12,571 nt of DNA from an uncultured Muribaculaceae bacterium (GTDB taxonomy: Bacteria; Bacteroidota; Bacteroidia; Bacteroidales; Muribaculaceae). Under the pieces are notes generated by a model. That model was not told where the DNA came from, did no database searches, and worked only from the letters and a program-made list of their open reading frames with translations. The DNA lies in assembly GCA_910584735.1 (NCBI GenBank), contig CAJUBM010000085.1:1-12571 (forward strand), given 5' to 3'. Position numbers and translations under genes: made by a program. Within the stretch, counting starts at the first letter, position 1. Each line of letters opens with the position of its first letter. Positions 1 to 6,117 of the stretch are shown one piece after another.

Positions 1-49
1 GGCGGTAGATGCCGCTTAGCCTATGAATTATTTTTTTAACGAACTATTG
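1..49 (+). repeat. left arm of a 49-bp perfect inverted repeat at the window ends
   Basis: Bases 1-49 are the exact reverse complement of 12517-12565. Identity stops at base 50 (T here, G in the complement of the right arm). The arm holds a short GCGG/CCGC hairpin (2-15) and a run of seven T (31-37). Nothing in it looks like a gene. It may be the edge of a longer repeat that continues outside the window on both sides, a transposon end, or an inversion site; the sequence alone does not decide. Confidence 0.9.
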
Positions 50-176
50 TTTAAGCGGTCCGCCGGGAAAATCGGATGAAAGGTTAAAAACAGCATACAT
101 ATGGTGTGTTCGGAGATTTTTGGCAAAAAAATGTGAATTTTTCTGACAATGTGCCATTTTTTACAAAATAAATACT

Positions 177-184
177 TAATTTTG
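177..184 (+). promoter_or_regulatory. -7 promoter element for the Lrp-type regulator
   Basis: TAATTTTG fits the Bacteroidetes -7 consensus TAnnTTTG and is followed by GC, as is common. Transcription would start near 190, about 75 bases before the ATG at 268. No good -33 TTTG is present; only a T-rich stretch (157-162) lies at roughly the right distance. The leader holds short out-of-frame ATG-started reading frames, for example a five-codon one at 191, whose role is unknown. Confidence 0.5.
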
Positions 185-267
185 CGGCAAAATGAAAGTA
201 GCCTCATAATGTTGCAGAATATCATGATGGCTGCGGATAAAGATATTAATTTTCATTGTGCTGCAAT

Positions 268-729
268 ATGGACAAGCAACCTACTATTGACAATCTCGAC
301 AGAAAGATTCTTTCGATTGTGATGCACAACGCCCGTATTCCCTCGAAGGATGTGGCGTTGGTATGCGGTGTGTCGCGCGCGGCTGTACACCAGCGCATAC
401 AGCGTATGATTGAGGACGGTATCATCACGGGGTCAGGGTACACCGTGAATCCAAAGACTCTCGGATATTTCACCTGCACGTATATAGGTGTGAATCTGGA
501 GCGCGGGGCGATTTATTCGCAGGTGGTGCCCGAACTGGAGAAAATACCGGAAGTGACGGAGTGCCATTTCACCACCGGGCCGTATACTATGCTTATCAAA
601 CTGTTCGTGCGCGACAACGACCATCTGATGGAGGTACTGAACAAGAAGATACAGCAGATTCCCGGCGTTGTCGGAACGGAGACACTCATATCGCTGGATA
701 ATTCCATACAGCGTGCCATCCCTATGTGA
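268..729 (+). CDS. Lrp/AsnC family transcriptional regulator
   Basis: This is a 153-residue protein, the usual length for the family. Residues 5-58 form the N-terminal helix-turn-helix (IDNLDRKIL, then the recognition region VSRAAVHQRIQRM). Residues about 65-145 form the RAM ligand-binding and oligomerisation domain, including the TGPYTM segment near residue 103 where effector amino acids bind in relatives. Such proteins are cytoplasmic DNA-binding oligomers that respond to amino acids; the effector here cannot be read from sequence. The frame can be extended to a TTG at 256, but the ATG at 268 gives the typical family start and is preferred. No strong ribosome binding site is visible. The gene has its own -7 element upstream and a hairpin terminator downstream, so it is probably a single-gene unit, separate from the glycosyltransferase cluster that follows. 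Confidence 0.93.
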   Translation: MDKQPTIDNLDRKILSIVMHNARIPSKDVALVCGVSRAAVHQRIQRMIEDGIITGSGYTVNPKTLGYFTCTYIGVNLERGAIYSQVVPELEKIPEVTECHFTTGPYTMLIKLFVRDNDHLMEVLNKKIQQIPGVVGTETLISLDNSIQRAIPM

Positions 730-787
730 TAGCCGTGGATCGACGGAATTATCTCTATATGATAAACTGAATTAAAGATTAGGGCAT

Positions 788-820
788 ACGGGTCTTCGCC
801 AGACCCGTTTGCTGTTTTTC
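788..820 (+). terminator. intrinsic terminator after the Lrp-type gene
   Basis: A perfect 8-bp stem, ACGGGTCT (788-795) with AGACCCGT (801-808), closes a 5-base loop and is followed by a T-rich tail ending in TTTTTC. It lies 58 bases after the Lrp stop and 19 bases before the next start codon. It therefore separates the regulator from the downstream cluster, whose own promoter is not clear; TTCATTTG at 818-825 is a one-mismatch -7 candidate. Confidence 0.85.
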
Positions 821-839
821 ATTTGAACAGTTACGAAGC

Positions 840-1985
840 ATGCTGATTGGTTATGACGGCAAAAGGGCTGTCCGGAACAATACGGGGCTTGGAAATTATT
901 CACGTCTGCTTATAGACGTGCTGGCATCGGCTTATCCCGACAATATATACTCTCTGTATGTGCCAGAGATGGTGCCGAATCCACGTCTGAAACCTTTGTT
1001 GGAACATGAGAATGTGAAGTTTGTTACGCCCGATAACACCACTTCGCGACGTATGGGCAGCCTGTGGCGTCTCAGAGCCATGGGGTCCCGGATGGTGTCG
1101 GACGGTGTGGATCTCATACACGGGTTGTCGGGCGAACTTCCGTTGAACATACGGTCGTTAGGGAAGCCCTCTGTAGTGACCATGCATGACGTTATCTTCC
1201 GGCATTTTCCACAGAATTATAAGTTGGTAGACAGAAATATATACGACTATAAGTTCAGACGCGCGGCTCGTGATGCCACGCGTGTGCTGGCTATTTCCCG
1301 GTGTACGGCCAGGGATATAATGGAGCTATATGATGTGCCGGAAGATAAGATAGATGTAGTATATCAGGGATGTGATGCGCAGTTCCACCGTACGCCCACT
1401 CCCGAGGAGATAGAGAGTGCCAAGCGCAAATATGGTATAGACAGACCGTATATCATATCGGTCGGCACTATAGAGCGCCGTAAGAACCAGATTATGTCCG
1501 TGCGCGGTCTCCGTGGGCTGCCTGACGAGATGGATTTGGTGCTTGTGGGACGCCGCACGGAATACGCACATACTATAGACAGTTACATATCGTCCTATAA
1601 CATGGGCGACCGTGTGAAATTCATAGAGAACGCGGCGTTTGCCGATTTGCCGGCATTATATGCCGGGGCGTTCTGTTCATCGTACACCTCGCGGTATGAA
1701 GGCTTTGGAATCCCTGTGATAGAAAGTCTGTCGGTAGGTACGCCCGTGGTGGTAGCTACCGGTTCATGCCTGGAGGAAGCCGCCGGGCCGTATGCCCCCG
1801 CCGTAGATCCTGATGATATAGAGCAATGGATTAACGTTGTGAAGGAAATGATAAATTATCCGGCAAACCGTCAGTTACAGGCACGTAAGGGTCGCGAATA
1901 TGTAGCGCGTTTCTCGGATGCATCTATGGCTAAGGATACTATGGAATGTTATTTGAGGGCGATTAAGGAATATAAGACACAATAG
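840..1985 (+). CDS. GT4-type glycosyltransferase (glycosyltransferase family 1 domain)
   Basis: This 381-residue protein has the two-Rossmann-domain (GT-B) layout of CAZy family GT4. The N-terminal acceptor domain opens with a glycine-rich NNTGLGNY loop (residues 13-20) and carries TMHDVIF near 114-120. The C-terminal nucleotide-sugar domain has SVGTIERRKNQ (207-217), DLVLVGR (232-238) and the EX7E retaining motif, E287 and E295, in YEGFGIPVIESLSVG. It should transfer a sugar from a nucleotide donor to a cell-envelope glycan or lipid-linked acceptor at the cytoplasmic face. It resembles mannosyltransferase-like members, but donor and acceptor cannot be assigned. The start is the ATG right after the terminator region. 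The gene is followed after 14 bases by an epimerase/dehydratase gene in the same direction, suggesting an operon. Confidence 0.93.
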   Translation: MLIGYDGKRAVRNNTGLGNYSRLLIDVLASAYPDNIYSLYVPEMVPNPRLKPLLEHENVKFVTPDNTTSRRMGSLWRLRAMGSRMVSDGVDLIHGLSGELPLNIRSLGKPSVVTMHDVIFRHFPQNYKLVDRNIYDYKFRRAARDATRVLAISRCTARDIMELYDVPEDKIDVVYQGCDAQFHRTPTPEEIESAKRKYGIDRPYIISVGTIERRKNQIMSVRGLRGLPDEMDLVLVGRRTEYAHTIDSYISSYNMGDRVKFIENAAFADLPALYAGAFCSSYTSRYEGFGIPVIESLSVGTPVVVATGSCLEEAAGPYAPAVDPDDIEQWINVVKEMINYPANRQLQARKGREYVARFSDASMAKDTMECYLRAIKEYKTQ

Positions 1986-1999
1986 ACGTTATAGATATT

Positions 2000-3070
2000 A
2001 TGGAAAGGAAAGAACTCAAGGGATGCTCGCTCTTAGTGGTGGGCGCCGGAGGATTTATAGGAGGTTTTATCGCCTCCGAAGGATTGAAGCGTGGCATGGA
2101 TGTGACCGTGGCCGTGCGTGAGTCCACATCGCGTAACCATCTTAAAGACCCGCGACTCCGGTTTCTGGTTCTCGATTACGATGACCAGGCAGCGCTGAAA
2201 GATGCGATTGCTGAATTCGTGTCGGCTCAGGGAAATCCTTCGCGCTGGGATTATATAATCTATAACCTCGGAGCAACAAAGGCTATAAACTACCTTGACT
2301 TCAAACGTGTGAACTACGACTATCTGCGTCGTTTCACGGAATCGTTGAGGGAATTGAGGCTCTATCCCGAGAGGTTCCTATATATGAGTTCACTCTCGGC
2401 CTTAGGTCCCGGCGATGAGAAGAAATATACCCCTCTCCGCTCGGATATGAAGCCCGCGCCCGATACCCGCTACGGCCAGTCGAAGATTATGGCTGAGCAG
2501 TTCATAGAGCATATGTCGGGACTTCCATGGATTATCTTCCGTCCCACCGGTGTCTACGGCCCTCATGATAAGGATTATAGGATGATGATAGAGGCAATGG
2601 ACAGACATTTTGCCTTCAGTGTCGGATTCCGCAAGCAGATGCTTACGTTCATATATGTCGATGACTTGGTGAACGCCATATTCGAGGCTTTCTCACACGG
2701 TGTGGAACATCGTAAGTATATCATCTCGGAAGACCGGGCCTATACGCAGAGCGACTTCCGCCAGATAGTGGCGTACACCCTCGGGGGAAAATGGATGCTG
2801 CCTGTGAAACTACCGCTGTGGATGGTATATATAGTGTCAGTAGTGGCTGAGAAAATCGGGAAGATACGCATGAAGCCTTCCACTCTCAACACCGATAAAT
2901 ATAAAATCATGCGTCAGCGTAACTGGAACGCCGATATATCCGATGCGAAGCGCGATTTTGGTTTCTCCCCGGCAATCAGCCTCAAAGAGGGGATACTGCG
3001 TACGGTGGATCAATATTATCTGGAGCAGGAAATACGTAAAAATGAAAAGAAGAAGAAAAAGAAAAAATGA
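2000..3070 (+). CDS. NAD-dependent epimerase/dehydratase (extended SDR family)
   Basis: A 356-residue extended short-chain dehydrogenase. The Rossmann motif VVGAGGFIG (GxxGxxG, G15/G18/G21) binds NAD(P). S130-S131 and the YGQSK motif (Y158, K162) supply the catalytic Ser/Tyr/Lys set. FRPTGVYGPHD (180-190) and FIYVDDLVNAI (217-227) are also typical. These enzymes act on nucleotide sugars or on 3-beta-hydroxysteroid-like substrates. The neighbouring glycosyltransferase favours a sugar role, which is inference. A hydrophobic stretch near 270-284 may touch the membrane. The C-terminus is odd: seven consecutive lysines at the end, encoded by an A/G-only tract. That tract runs into the ATGA overlap with the next gene, so it probably also serves as that gene's purine-rich ribosome binding region. 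Confidence 0.9.
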   Translation: MERKELKGCSLLVVGAGGFIGGFIASEGLKRGMDVTVAVRESTSRNHLKDPRLRFLVLDYDDQAALKDAIAEFVSAQGNPSRWDYIIYNLGATKAINYLDFKRVNYDYLRRFTESLRELRLYPERFLYMSSLSALGPGDEKKYTPLRSDMKPAPDTRYGQSKIMAEQFIEHMSGLPWIIFRPTGVYGPHDKDYRMMIEAMDRHFAFSVGFRKQMLTFIYVDDLVNAIFEAFSHGVEHRKYIISEDRAYTQSDFRQIVAYTLGGKWMLPVKLPLWMVYIVSVVAEKIGKIRMKPSTLNTDKYKIMRQRNWNADISDAKRDFGFSPAISLKEGILRTVDQYYLEQEIRKNEKKKKKKK

Positions 3071-3369
3071 CGGATACGGAGACTGTAAACACCGGGCGCG
3101 TAGCCAGGGTGCCGTGGTGGATGTGGATTGTCATAATATTATGCATGCTGCCGGGGCTGGCTTTTCCATGGGTGGCGCCCCTGATTTCCGACAATAACCC
3201 GGTTGTAAGGGGATTGGCTTGGTTCTATCCCGCCTACGTGTTATGTTCGGGCCTGCTCGCCTGGCAGTGTTACGGACGCCGCACGGTTATGAGTTGGATA
3301 ATACTCGTGCTGCTGCTTGTGTCGCACCTTTGTTTCTACTATCTGGCCGCGCTTTCCCTCTACAGGTAA
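3067..3369 (+). CDS. small integral membrane protein, three predicted helices, unknown function
   Basis: A 100-residue protein whose ATG overlaps the stop of the epimerase gene (ATGA), a sign of translational coupling. It has a short polar N-terminus followed by three hydrophobic segments: about residues 17-40 (starting WWMWIVIIL), 50-68 and 73-98. A basic turn, YGRRT, lies between the last two. No catalytic motif or known family is recognisable. The upstream A/G-rich tract is a plausible ribosome binding site. Its place between envelope-glycan-type enzymes and a sirtuin suggests an inner-membrane accessory role, but this is context only. The gene is probably real, because it is tightly coupled and has a clear membrane-protein composition. 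Confidence 0.75.
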   Translation: MTDTETVNTGRVARVPWWMWIVIILCMLPGLAFPWVAPLISDNNPVVRGLAWFYPAYVLCSGLLAWQCYGRRTVMSWIILVLLLVSHLCFYYLAALSLYR

Positions 3370-3406
3370 ATCAGGATAATTATGTAACTCATATGAATTT
3401 AAGTAT

Positions 3407-4108
3407 ATGAAGAACAAGAAGAAACTCGTTATATCCACCGGCGCCGGAATGAGTGCCGAGAGTGGTATCAGCACTTTCCGCGATGCCGGAGGGCTGTGGG
3501 AGAATTATAACGTGATGGATGTAGCCTCGGCGGACGGATTCCGTAAGAACCCGGCACTGATTCACGAGTTTTATAACGCCCGGCGCAGAGACCTGCTTAA
3601 GGCACAGCCCAATGCGGGGCATACGGGGTTGGTAAAACTCGAGGAGGACTATGATGTGTATATAATTACACAGAACGTTGATAATCTCCATGAACGGGCA
3701 GGTTCGAAAAACGTGCTGCATCTCCATGGAGAACTTATGAAGGTTAGGGCTATCGATGACGAGACCAAGGTCTATGAACTGCGCCCGGAGGCATTGGAGA
3801 CTTCGCCACAAACTGTTATAGACGGTCATCACGTACGTCCCCACATTGTGTTCTTCCAGGAGGCTGTGCCGAATATAGAACCTGCCGCGCAGCTTGTCTC
3901 GGAGGCCGACATATTCGTTGTAATAGGCACTTCCTTGAATGTATATCCCGCCGCCGGACTACTCAACTGCGTACGCCCCGGCACCCCGGTCTACTATATA
4001 GACCCGCGTCCCGCCGCTGTGCCATCCTTCGTAAACGTGATCCCCCTTCCCGCCACAGCCGGAGTGGAGCGTCTGGCCTCGATTCTCGCAACCAATCATA
4101 AAGATTGA
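3407..4108 (+). CDS. NAD-dependent protein deacylase, SIR2 (sirtuin) family
   Basis: A 233-residue class III-like sirtuin. NAD-binding and catalytic motifs are GAGMSAESGISTFRDAGGLW (12-31), TQNVDNLHERAG (88-99), the catalytic histidine H107 in LHLHGEL, and GTSLNVYPAAGL (174-185). Y56 and R59 in FYNARRRDL match the Tyr/Arg pair that lets CobB/SIRT5-type enzymes accept succinyl- and malonyl-lysine. The predicted reaction is removal of acyl groups from protein lysine with consumption of NAD and release of nicotinamide. The usual four zinc-binding cysteines are missing: the segment between HGEL and RPHIVFF contains none, and the only Cys is C188. I recall similar Cys-poor sirtuins in Bacteroides, so this is probably a lineage trait rather than damage. 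It is the last gene of the 840-4108 cluster, 37 bases after the small membrane protein. No clear terminator follows before the tRNA promoter. Confidence 0.93.
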   Translation: MKNKKKLVISTGAGMSAESGISTFRDAGGLWENYNVMDVASADGFRKNPALIHEFYNARRRDLLKAQPNAGHTGLVKLEEDYDVYIITQNVDNLHERAGSKNVLHLHGELMKVRAIDDETKVYELRPEALETSPQTVIDGHHVRPHIVFFQEAVPNIEPAAQLVSEADIFVVIGTSLNVYPAAGLLNCVRPGTPVYYIDPRPAAVPSFVNVIPLPATAGVERLASILATNHKD

Positions 4109-4230
4109 CTTTCTCTTCCGGATATCCATTCCGTGCTACCGAGAACTATTTGTCTCTATGTAATTAAGAAAGCAGATTCGGTAACGGATAAAAAACATCT
4201 GAAAATTTCCGAGATTTCAAAAAAAAAACG

Positions 4231-4238
4231 TACCTTTG
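4231..4238 (+). promoter_or_regulatory. -7 promoter element of the tRNA-Ser gene
   Basis: TACCTTTG matches TAnnTTTG exactly and is followed by CC. An A-tract (4219-4228) lies immediately upstream. Transcription would start near 4243, about 20 bases before the mature tRNA. No convincing -33 TTTG was found. Confidence 0.6.
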
Positions 4239-4264
4239 CCCCGTCAATACCGCTGACACCCATT

Positions 4265-4354
4265 GGAAAGATGCCGGAGCGGTCGATCGGGACGGTCTCG
4301 AAAACCGTTGTACCCTTACGGGTACCCAGGGTTCGAATCCCTGTCTTTCCGCCA
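4265..4354 (+). tRNA. tRNA-Ser (anticodon CGA)
   Basis: A complete class II tRNA with CCA encoded (4352-4354). The acceptor stem is GGAAAGA (4265-4271) with TCTTTCC (4344-4350), and the discriminator is G. The anticodon stem is ACGGT/ACCGT around loop CTCGAAA, giving CGA at 4299-4301, which reads the serine codon UCG. The long variable arm (GTACCC-TTAC-GGGTAC, 4310-4325) is the hallmark of tRNA-Ser. The T arm is CAGGG-TTCGAAT-CCCTG. It is followed directly by a strong terminator. Genes downstream look more AT-rich and less conserved, as often seen beside tRNA genes used as integration sites. Confidence 0.97.
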
Positions 4355-4367
4355 GTATTTAGGCCTG

Positions 4368-4403
4368 AAGTCCGCTGATTTTCAGCGGGCTTCTTTCGTT
4401 TTT
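4368..4403 (+). terminator. intrinsic terminator of the tRNA-Ser gene
   Basis: AAGTCCGCTGA (4368-4378) pairs with TCAGCGGGCTT (4382-4392) around a TTT loop, an 11-bp stem with one G-T pair. The tail CTTTCGTTTTT follows. It starts 14 bases after the CCA end. Confidence 0.9.
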
Positions 4404-4434
4404 CAGAGTCCTGATGACAAGTGATATTTGCGCT

Positions 4435-4896
4435 ATGAAGTCTATATCTTTCTGTTTGATACTGTTGTGTTTTGCATTGTTGCCTTTATCATGCAACACG
4501 AATAAGCATACACCCGTATCAGATACCGATGTAATCAAGTCGGAAATTTTCAGTGATCCCTATCAAATGCCTTACTATCTTAACGGGGGTGACGCAGGGT
4601 TGCAAAATGACCTTTATTCCACAATGTCAAAGACCGCTCCAATAACGCAGGAGTGCGTACAAGGTCGAGCTGTTATTAGTTTCGCTATTTCAGAAGATGG
4701 TGTTATCGACCCCAATAGCATAAAGCTAATTAGAAACCGGTCTGTGCCGGAAGATTATATTGAAGCCGCCATTCAAGCAATCAAGGGTTTAGGAAAATTT
4801 GAACCTGGAAAATTTAATAATACGCCTAAAAAGGTAAGATATAATATTTCGATAATCTATCCGATTCCTCTTGACCGCATCAAGACAAACGAATAG
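4435..4896 (+). CDS. putative lipoprotein with a TonB C-terminal-like domain
   Basis: A 153-residue protein from the ATG at 4435. The frame also opens at 4414, but only the later start puts a signal peptide at the N-terminus. Residues 1-20 (MKSISFCLILLCFALLPLSC) form a lipoprotein signal with C20 as the probable lipidated residue. Residues about 74-146 resemble the TonB C-terminal domain: GRAVISFAISEDGVI, then FEPGKFNNTPKKVRYNISI, the conserved pattern that precedes the last strand. The usual transmembrane anchor and proline-rich spacer of a true TonB are absent, so this is not an energiser. A periplasmic, membrane-anchored role in protein contacts is possible but unproven. Base composition looks more AT-rich than the upstream cluster. 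The gene lies 31 bases after the tRNA terminator, and no clear promoter is visible. Confidence 0.75.
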   Translation: MKSISFCLILLCFALLPLSCNTNKHTPVSDTDVIKSEIFSDPYQMPYYLNGGDAGLQNDLYSTMSKTAPITQECVQGRAVISFAISEDGVIDPNSIKLIRNRSVPEDYIEAAIQAIKGLGKFEPGKFNNTPKKVRYNISIIYPIPLDRIKTNE

Positions 4897-4999
4897 ATTT
4901 ATCGTCTTTTACAGATGATTATCTTTCAGTATCTTTGTAACTGAATCATCTCATTTCAAGCCTATAATAAGAATATCCCGATGTCTGTTGATATTGATA

Positions 5000-5227
5000 A
5001 ATGACCGTACCGAACACGGCACATACCTTATAGAGAATCTTGCATGGCAGATAGAACCGGAATATGGTAGCGGATTTTCTTACCGACAATTGGCATTTTC
5101 ACGGTAGTTTTATCGTACGTATCAAATTGTGAACGCACTGCGTTCACAATTAAACTGGACTCAATACCGAAAGCTCATACAGATTGCAGATGAGGACAAA
5201 CGGGAATATCCGGGAATAAAAGCCTAA
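5000..5227 (+). pseudogene. decayed fragment of a DUF1016/YhcG-type (PDDEXK nuclease) gene
   Basis: Reading the frame that includes 5039-5041 gives a clear match to the N-terminal DUF1016 domain as I know it from Bacteroidetes: EHGTYLIENLAWQIEPEYGS, then GFSYRQLAFSR, a TAG stop at 5105-5107 where the family has Gln of RQFYRTY, then NALRSQLNWTQYRKLIQIAD and DKREY. The frame ends at TAA 5225-5227. Only about 70 codons of the domain remain; the C-terminal nuclease domain and the true N-terminus are missing. Homology before about 5003 is not convincing, although the frame stays open back to 4919. The gene is therefore broken by truncation and a nonsense change. Intact relatives are PD-(D/E)XK nuclease-fold proteins often found in accessory or defence-type islands. 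A 27-bp perfect palindrome lies inside the fragment. The rest of the 4897-5244 gap shows nothing else except a TATCTTTG motif at 4930-4937. Confidence 0.72.
5125..5151. repeat. 27-bp perfect palindrome (13-bp arms, 1-base centre)
   Basis: AATTGTGAACGCA (5125-5137) is the reverse complement of TGCGTTCACAATT (5139-5151), centred on C5138. It lies within the DUF1016 remnant and 94 bases past the end of the LuxR-type gene. No T-run follows on either strand, so it is not a standard intrinsic terminator. It may be an operator-like site or arise from the codons of the conserved NALRSQL segment. Confidence 0.85.
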
Positions 5228-5244
5228 ATCAGACCAGACCAAAC

Positions 5245-5982
5245 TCAAAGGATTCCTATCGCCTTGGCTATTTTACAGGCTTCCATAGAGTTTTTTACCT
5301 GAAGTTTTGCCAAAATATCCTGACGATGGCGGCTTACTGTGTTTTTGCTTATTGACAGCATATCCGCTATCTGCGCACTTGTCTTTCCTGAATCAATAAG
5401 TTTCAGAATCTGCTGCTCTCTTTTGCTGAGAATGGATGCGTCTTTTTCAGATGTAAGTTCCTCTGTTGTCCCTGTAAGTGTGTTTATAATGATGCTCTTA
5501 CCTGCAAAATCGAATGTCCGGCATCCATATAGACATAGGGCGTAGCAGACAGTGTCCGAATCCTCCGAATATATATAATACATCCTGTGAAGAATATCTA
5601 TTGATTCACCCGGCGGTGTATTGACACGTAGTTTTGATACCAGATAATAATTAGCCCGTTTATTGCGGGGAATATGTCTCAAAAAACTAAAGAATCTCAA
5701 TTCGGCAAGGAATTTTTCCTCCCGCTCCGTCTCTGTCATCAGGTCGAGAATCGGTTTCTCCCAGATTGAATCTTCGTGACAGTAGTCTTTAATGCCTAAA
5801 ACGGCACCAAATCTGCCGGAATAGATTTTACTTGTATCGTTTCTTATATCGCTTACAACAGCCACTACATTCTCAATCTCAGCCACACTTTCAGCGTATC
5901 TAAGCAGCTTTTGCAAATCAATCATTTCCGATGCCTCCGGTTGATTTCTAAGAAGGTTGTCAATCTTTGCCTTGTTGCTCAT
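5245..5982 (-). CDS. LuxR-type helix-turn-helix transcriptional regulator with an N-terminal sensor-like domain
   Basis: A 245-residue protein. Residues about 184-245 form a LuxR-type (GerE) DNA-binding domain: LSKREQQILKLIDSG, then TSAQIADMLSISKNTVSRHR as the helix-turn-helix, then ILAKLQVKNSMEA. Residues 1-175 form a domain without a phosphoacceptor pattern. Its length and the repeated strand-like stretches (VVAVVSDIRND, VCYALCLYG, KSIIINTLTG) suggest a PAS-like small-molecule sensor; this is inference. Regulators of this design are frequent in Bacteroides. It is read away from the DUF1349 gene; its -7 element abuts that of the divergent gene, so control of the neighbour is plausible. The ATG at 5982 gives a full-length protein. 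No hairpin terminator is visible immediately after the stop. Confidence 0.88.
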   Translation of the reverse strand: MSNKAKIDNLLRNQPEASEMIDLQKLLRYAESVAEIENVVAVVSDIRNDTSKIYSGRFGAVLGIKDYCHEDSIWEKPILDLMTETEREEKFLAELRFFSFLRHIPRNKRANYYLVSKLRVNTPPGESIDILHRMYYIYSEDSDTVCYALCLYGCRTFDFAGKSIIINTLTGTTEELTSEKDASILSKREQQILKLIDSGKTSAQIADMLSISKNTVSRHRQDILAKLQVKNSMEACKIAKAIGIL

Positions 5983-6005
5983 ATCAAAAATGGTTATTTA
6001 TAGTC

Positions 6006-6037
6006 ATTGTACTCTATTCTGCAAATGTCTAACTTTG
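6006..6037 (+). promoter_or_regulatory. promoter of the DUF1349 gene (-33 and -7 elements)
   Basis: TAACTTTG (6030-6037) matches the -7 consensus exactly and is followed by C. ATTG at 6006-6009, 20 bases upstream, fits the -33 TTTG with one mismatch. The start site would be near 6043, giving a leader of about 75 bases. The leader can form a hairpin: ACATGG 6054-6059 with CCATGT 6082-6087, and an inner GCC 6070-6072 with GGC 6076-6078. Confidence 0.6.
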
Positions 6038-6045
6038 CAAAATTA
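6038..6045 (-). promoter_or_regulatory. -7 element of the LuxR-type gene, abutting the divergent promoter
   Basis: On the minus strand, 6045 to 6038 reads TAATTTTG, an exact TAnnTTTG, followed by C. Transcription would start near 6033, leaving a leader of about 50 bases to the ATG at 5982. It directly touches the plus-strand -7 element at 6030-6037. No good -33 element is seen upstream. Confidence 0.5.
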
Positions 6046-6117
6046 ATGATTTTACATGGTTATTCTGTCGCCGTAGGCAATCCATGTGTGGTGATAAATA
6101 CATTAATAAATCTGAAT

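Noticed and set aside
28..225. 65-codon minus-strand frame at the left end
   Set aside because: It overlaps the promoter of the Lrp-type gene and ends in the terminal repeat; no family features and an unlikely composition.
256..267. TTG start for the Lrp-type regulator
   Set aside because: The ATG at 268 gives the usual family start; the added residues MCCN have no support.
4265..4354. Integrase attachment duplication of the tRNA 3' end
   Set aside because: I saw no second copy of the tRNA 3' sequence in the window and no integrase, so an attachment site is not claimed.
4133..4378. 81-codon plus-strand reading frame over the tRNA region
   Set aside because: It runs through the tRNA-Ser gene and its terminator; the composition is not protein-like.
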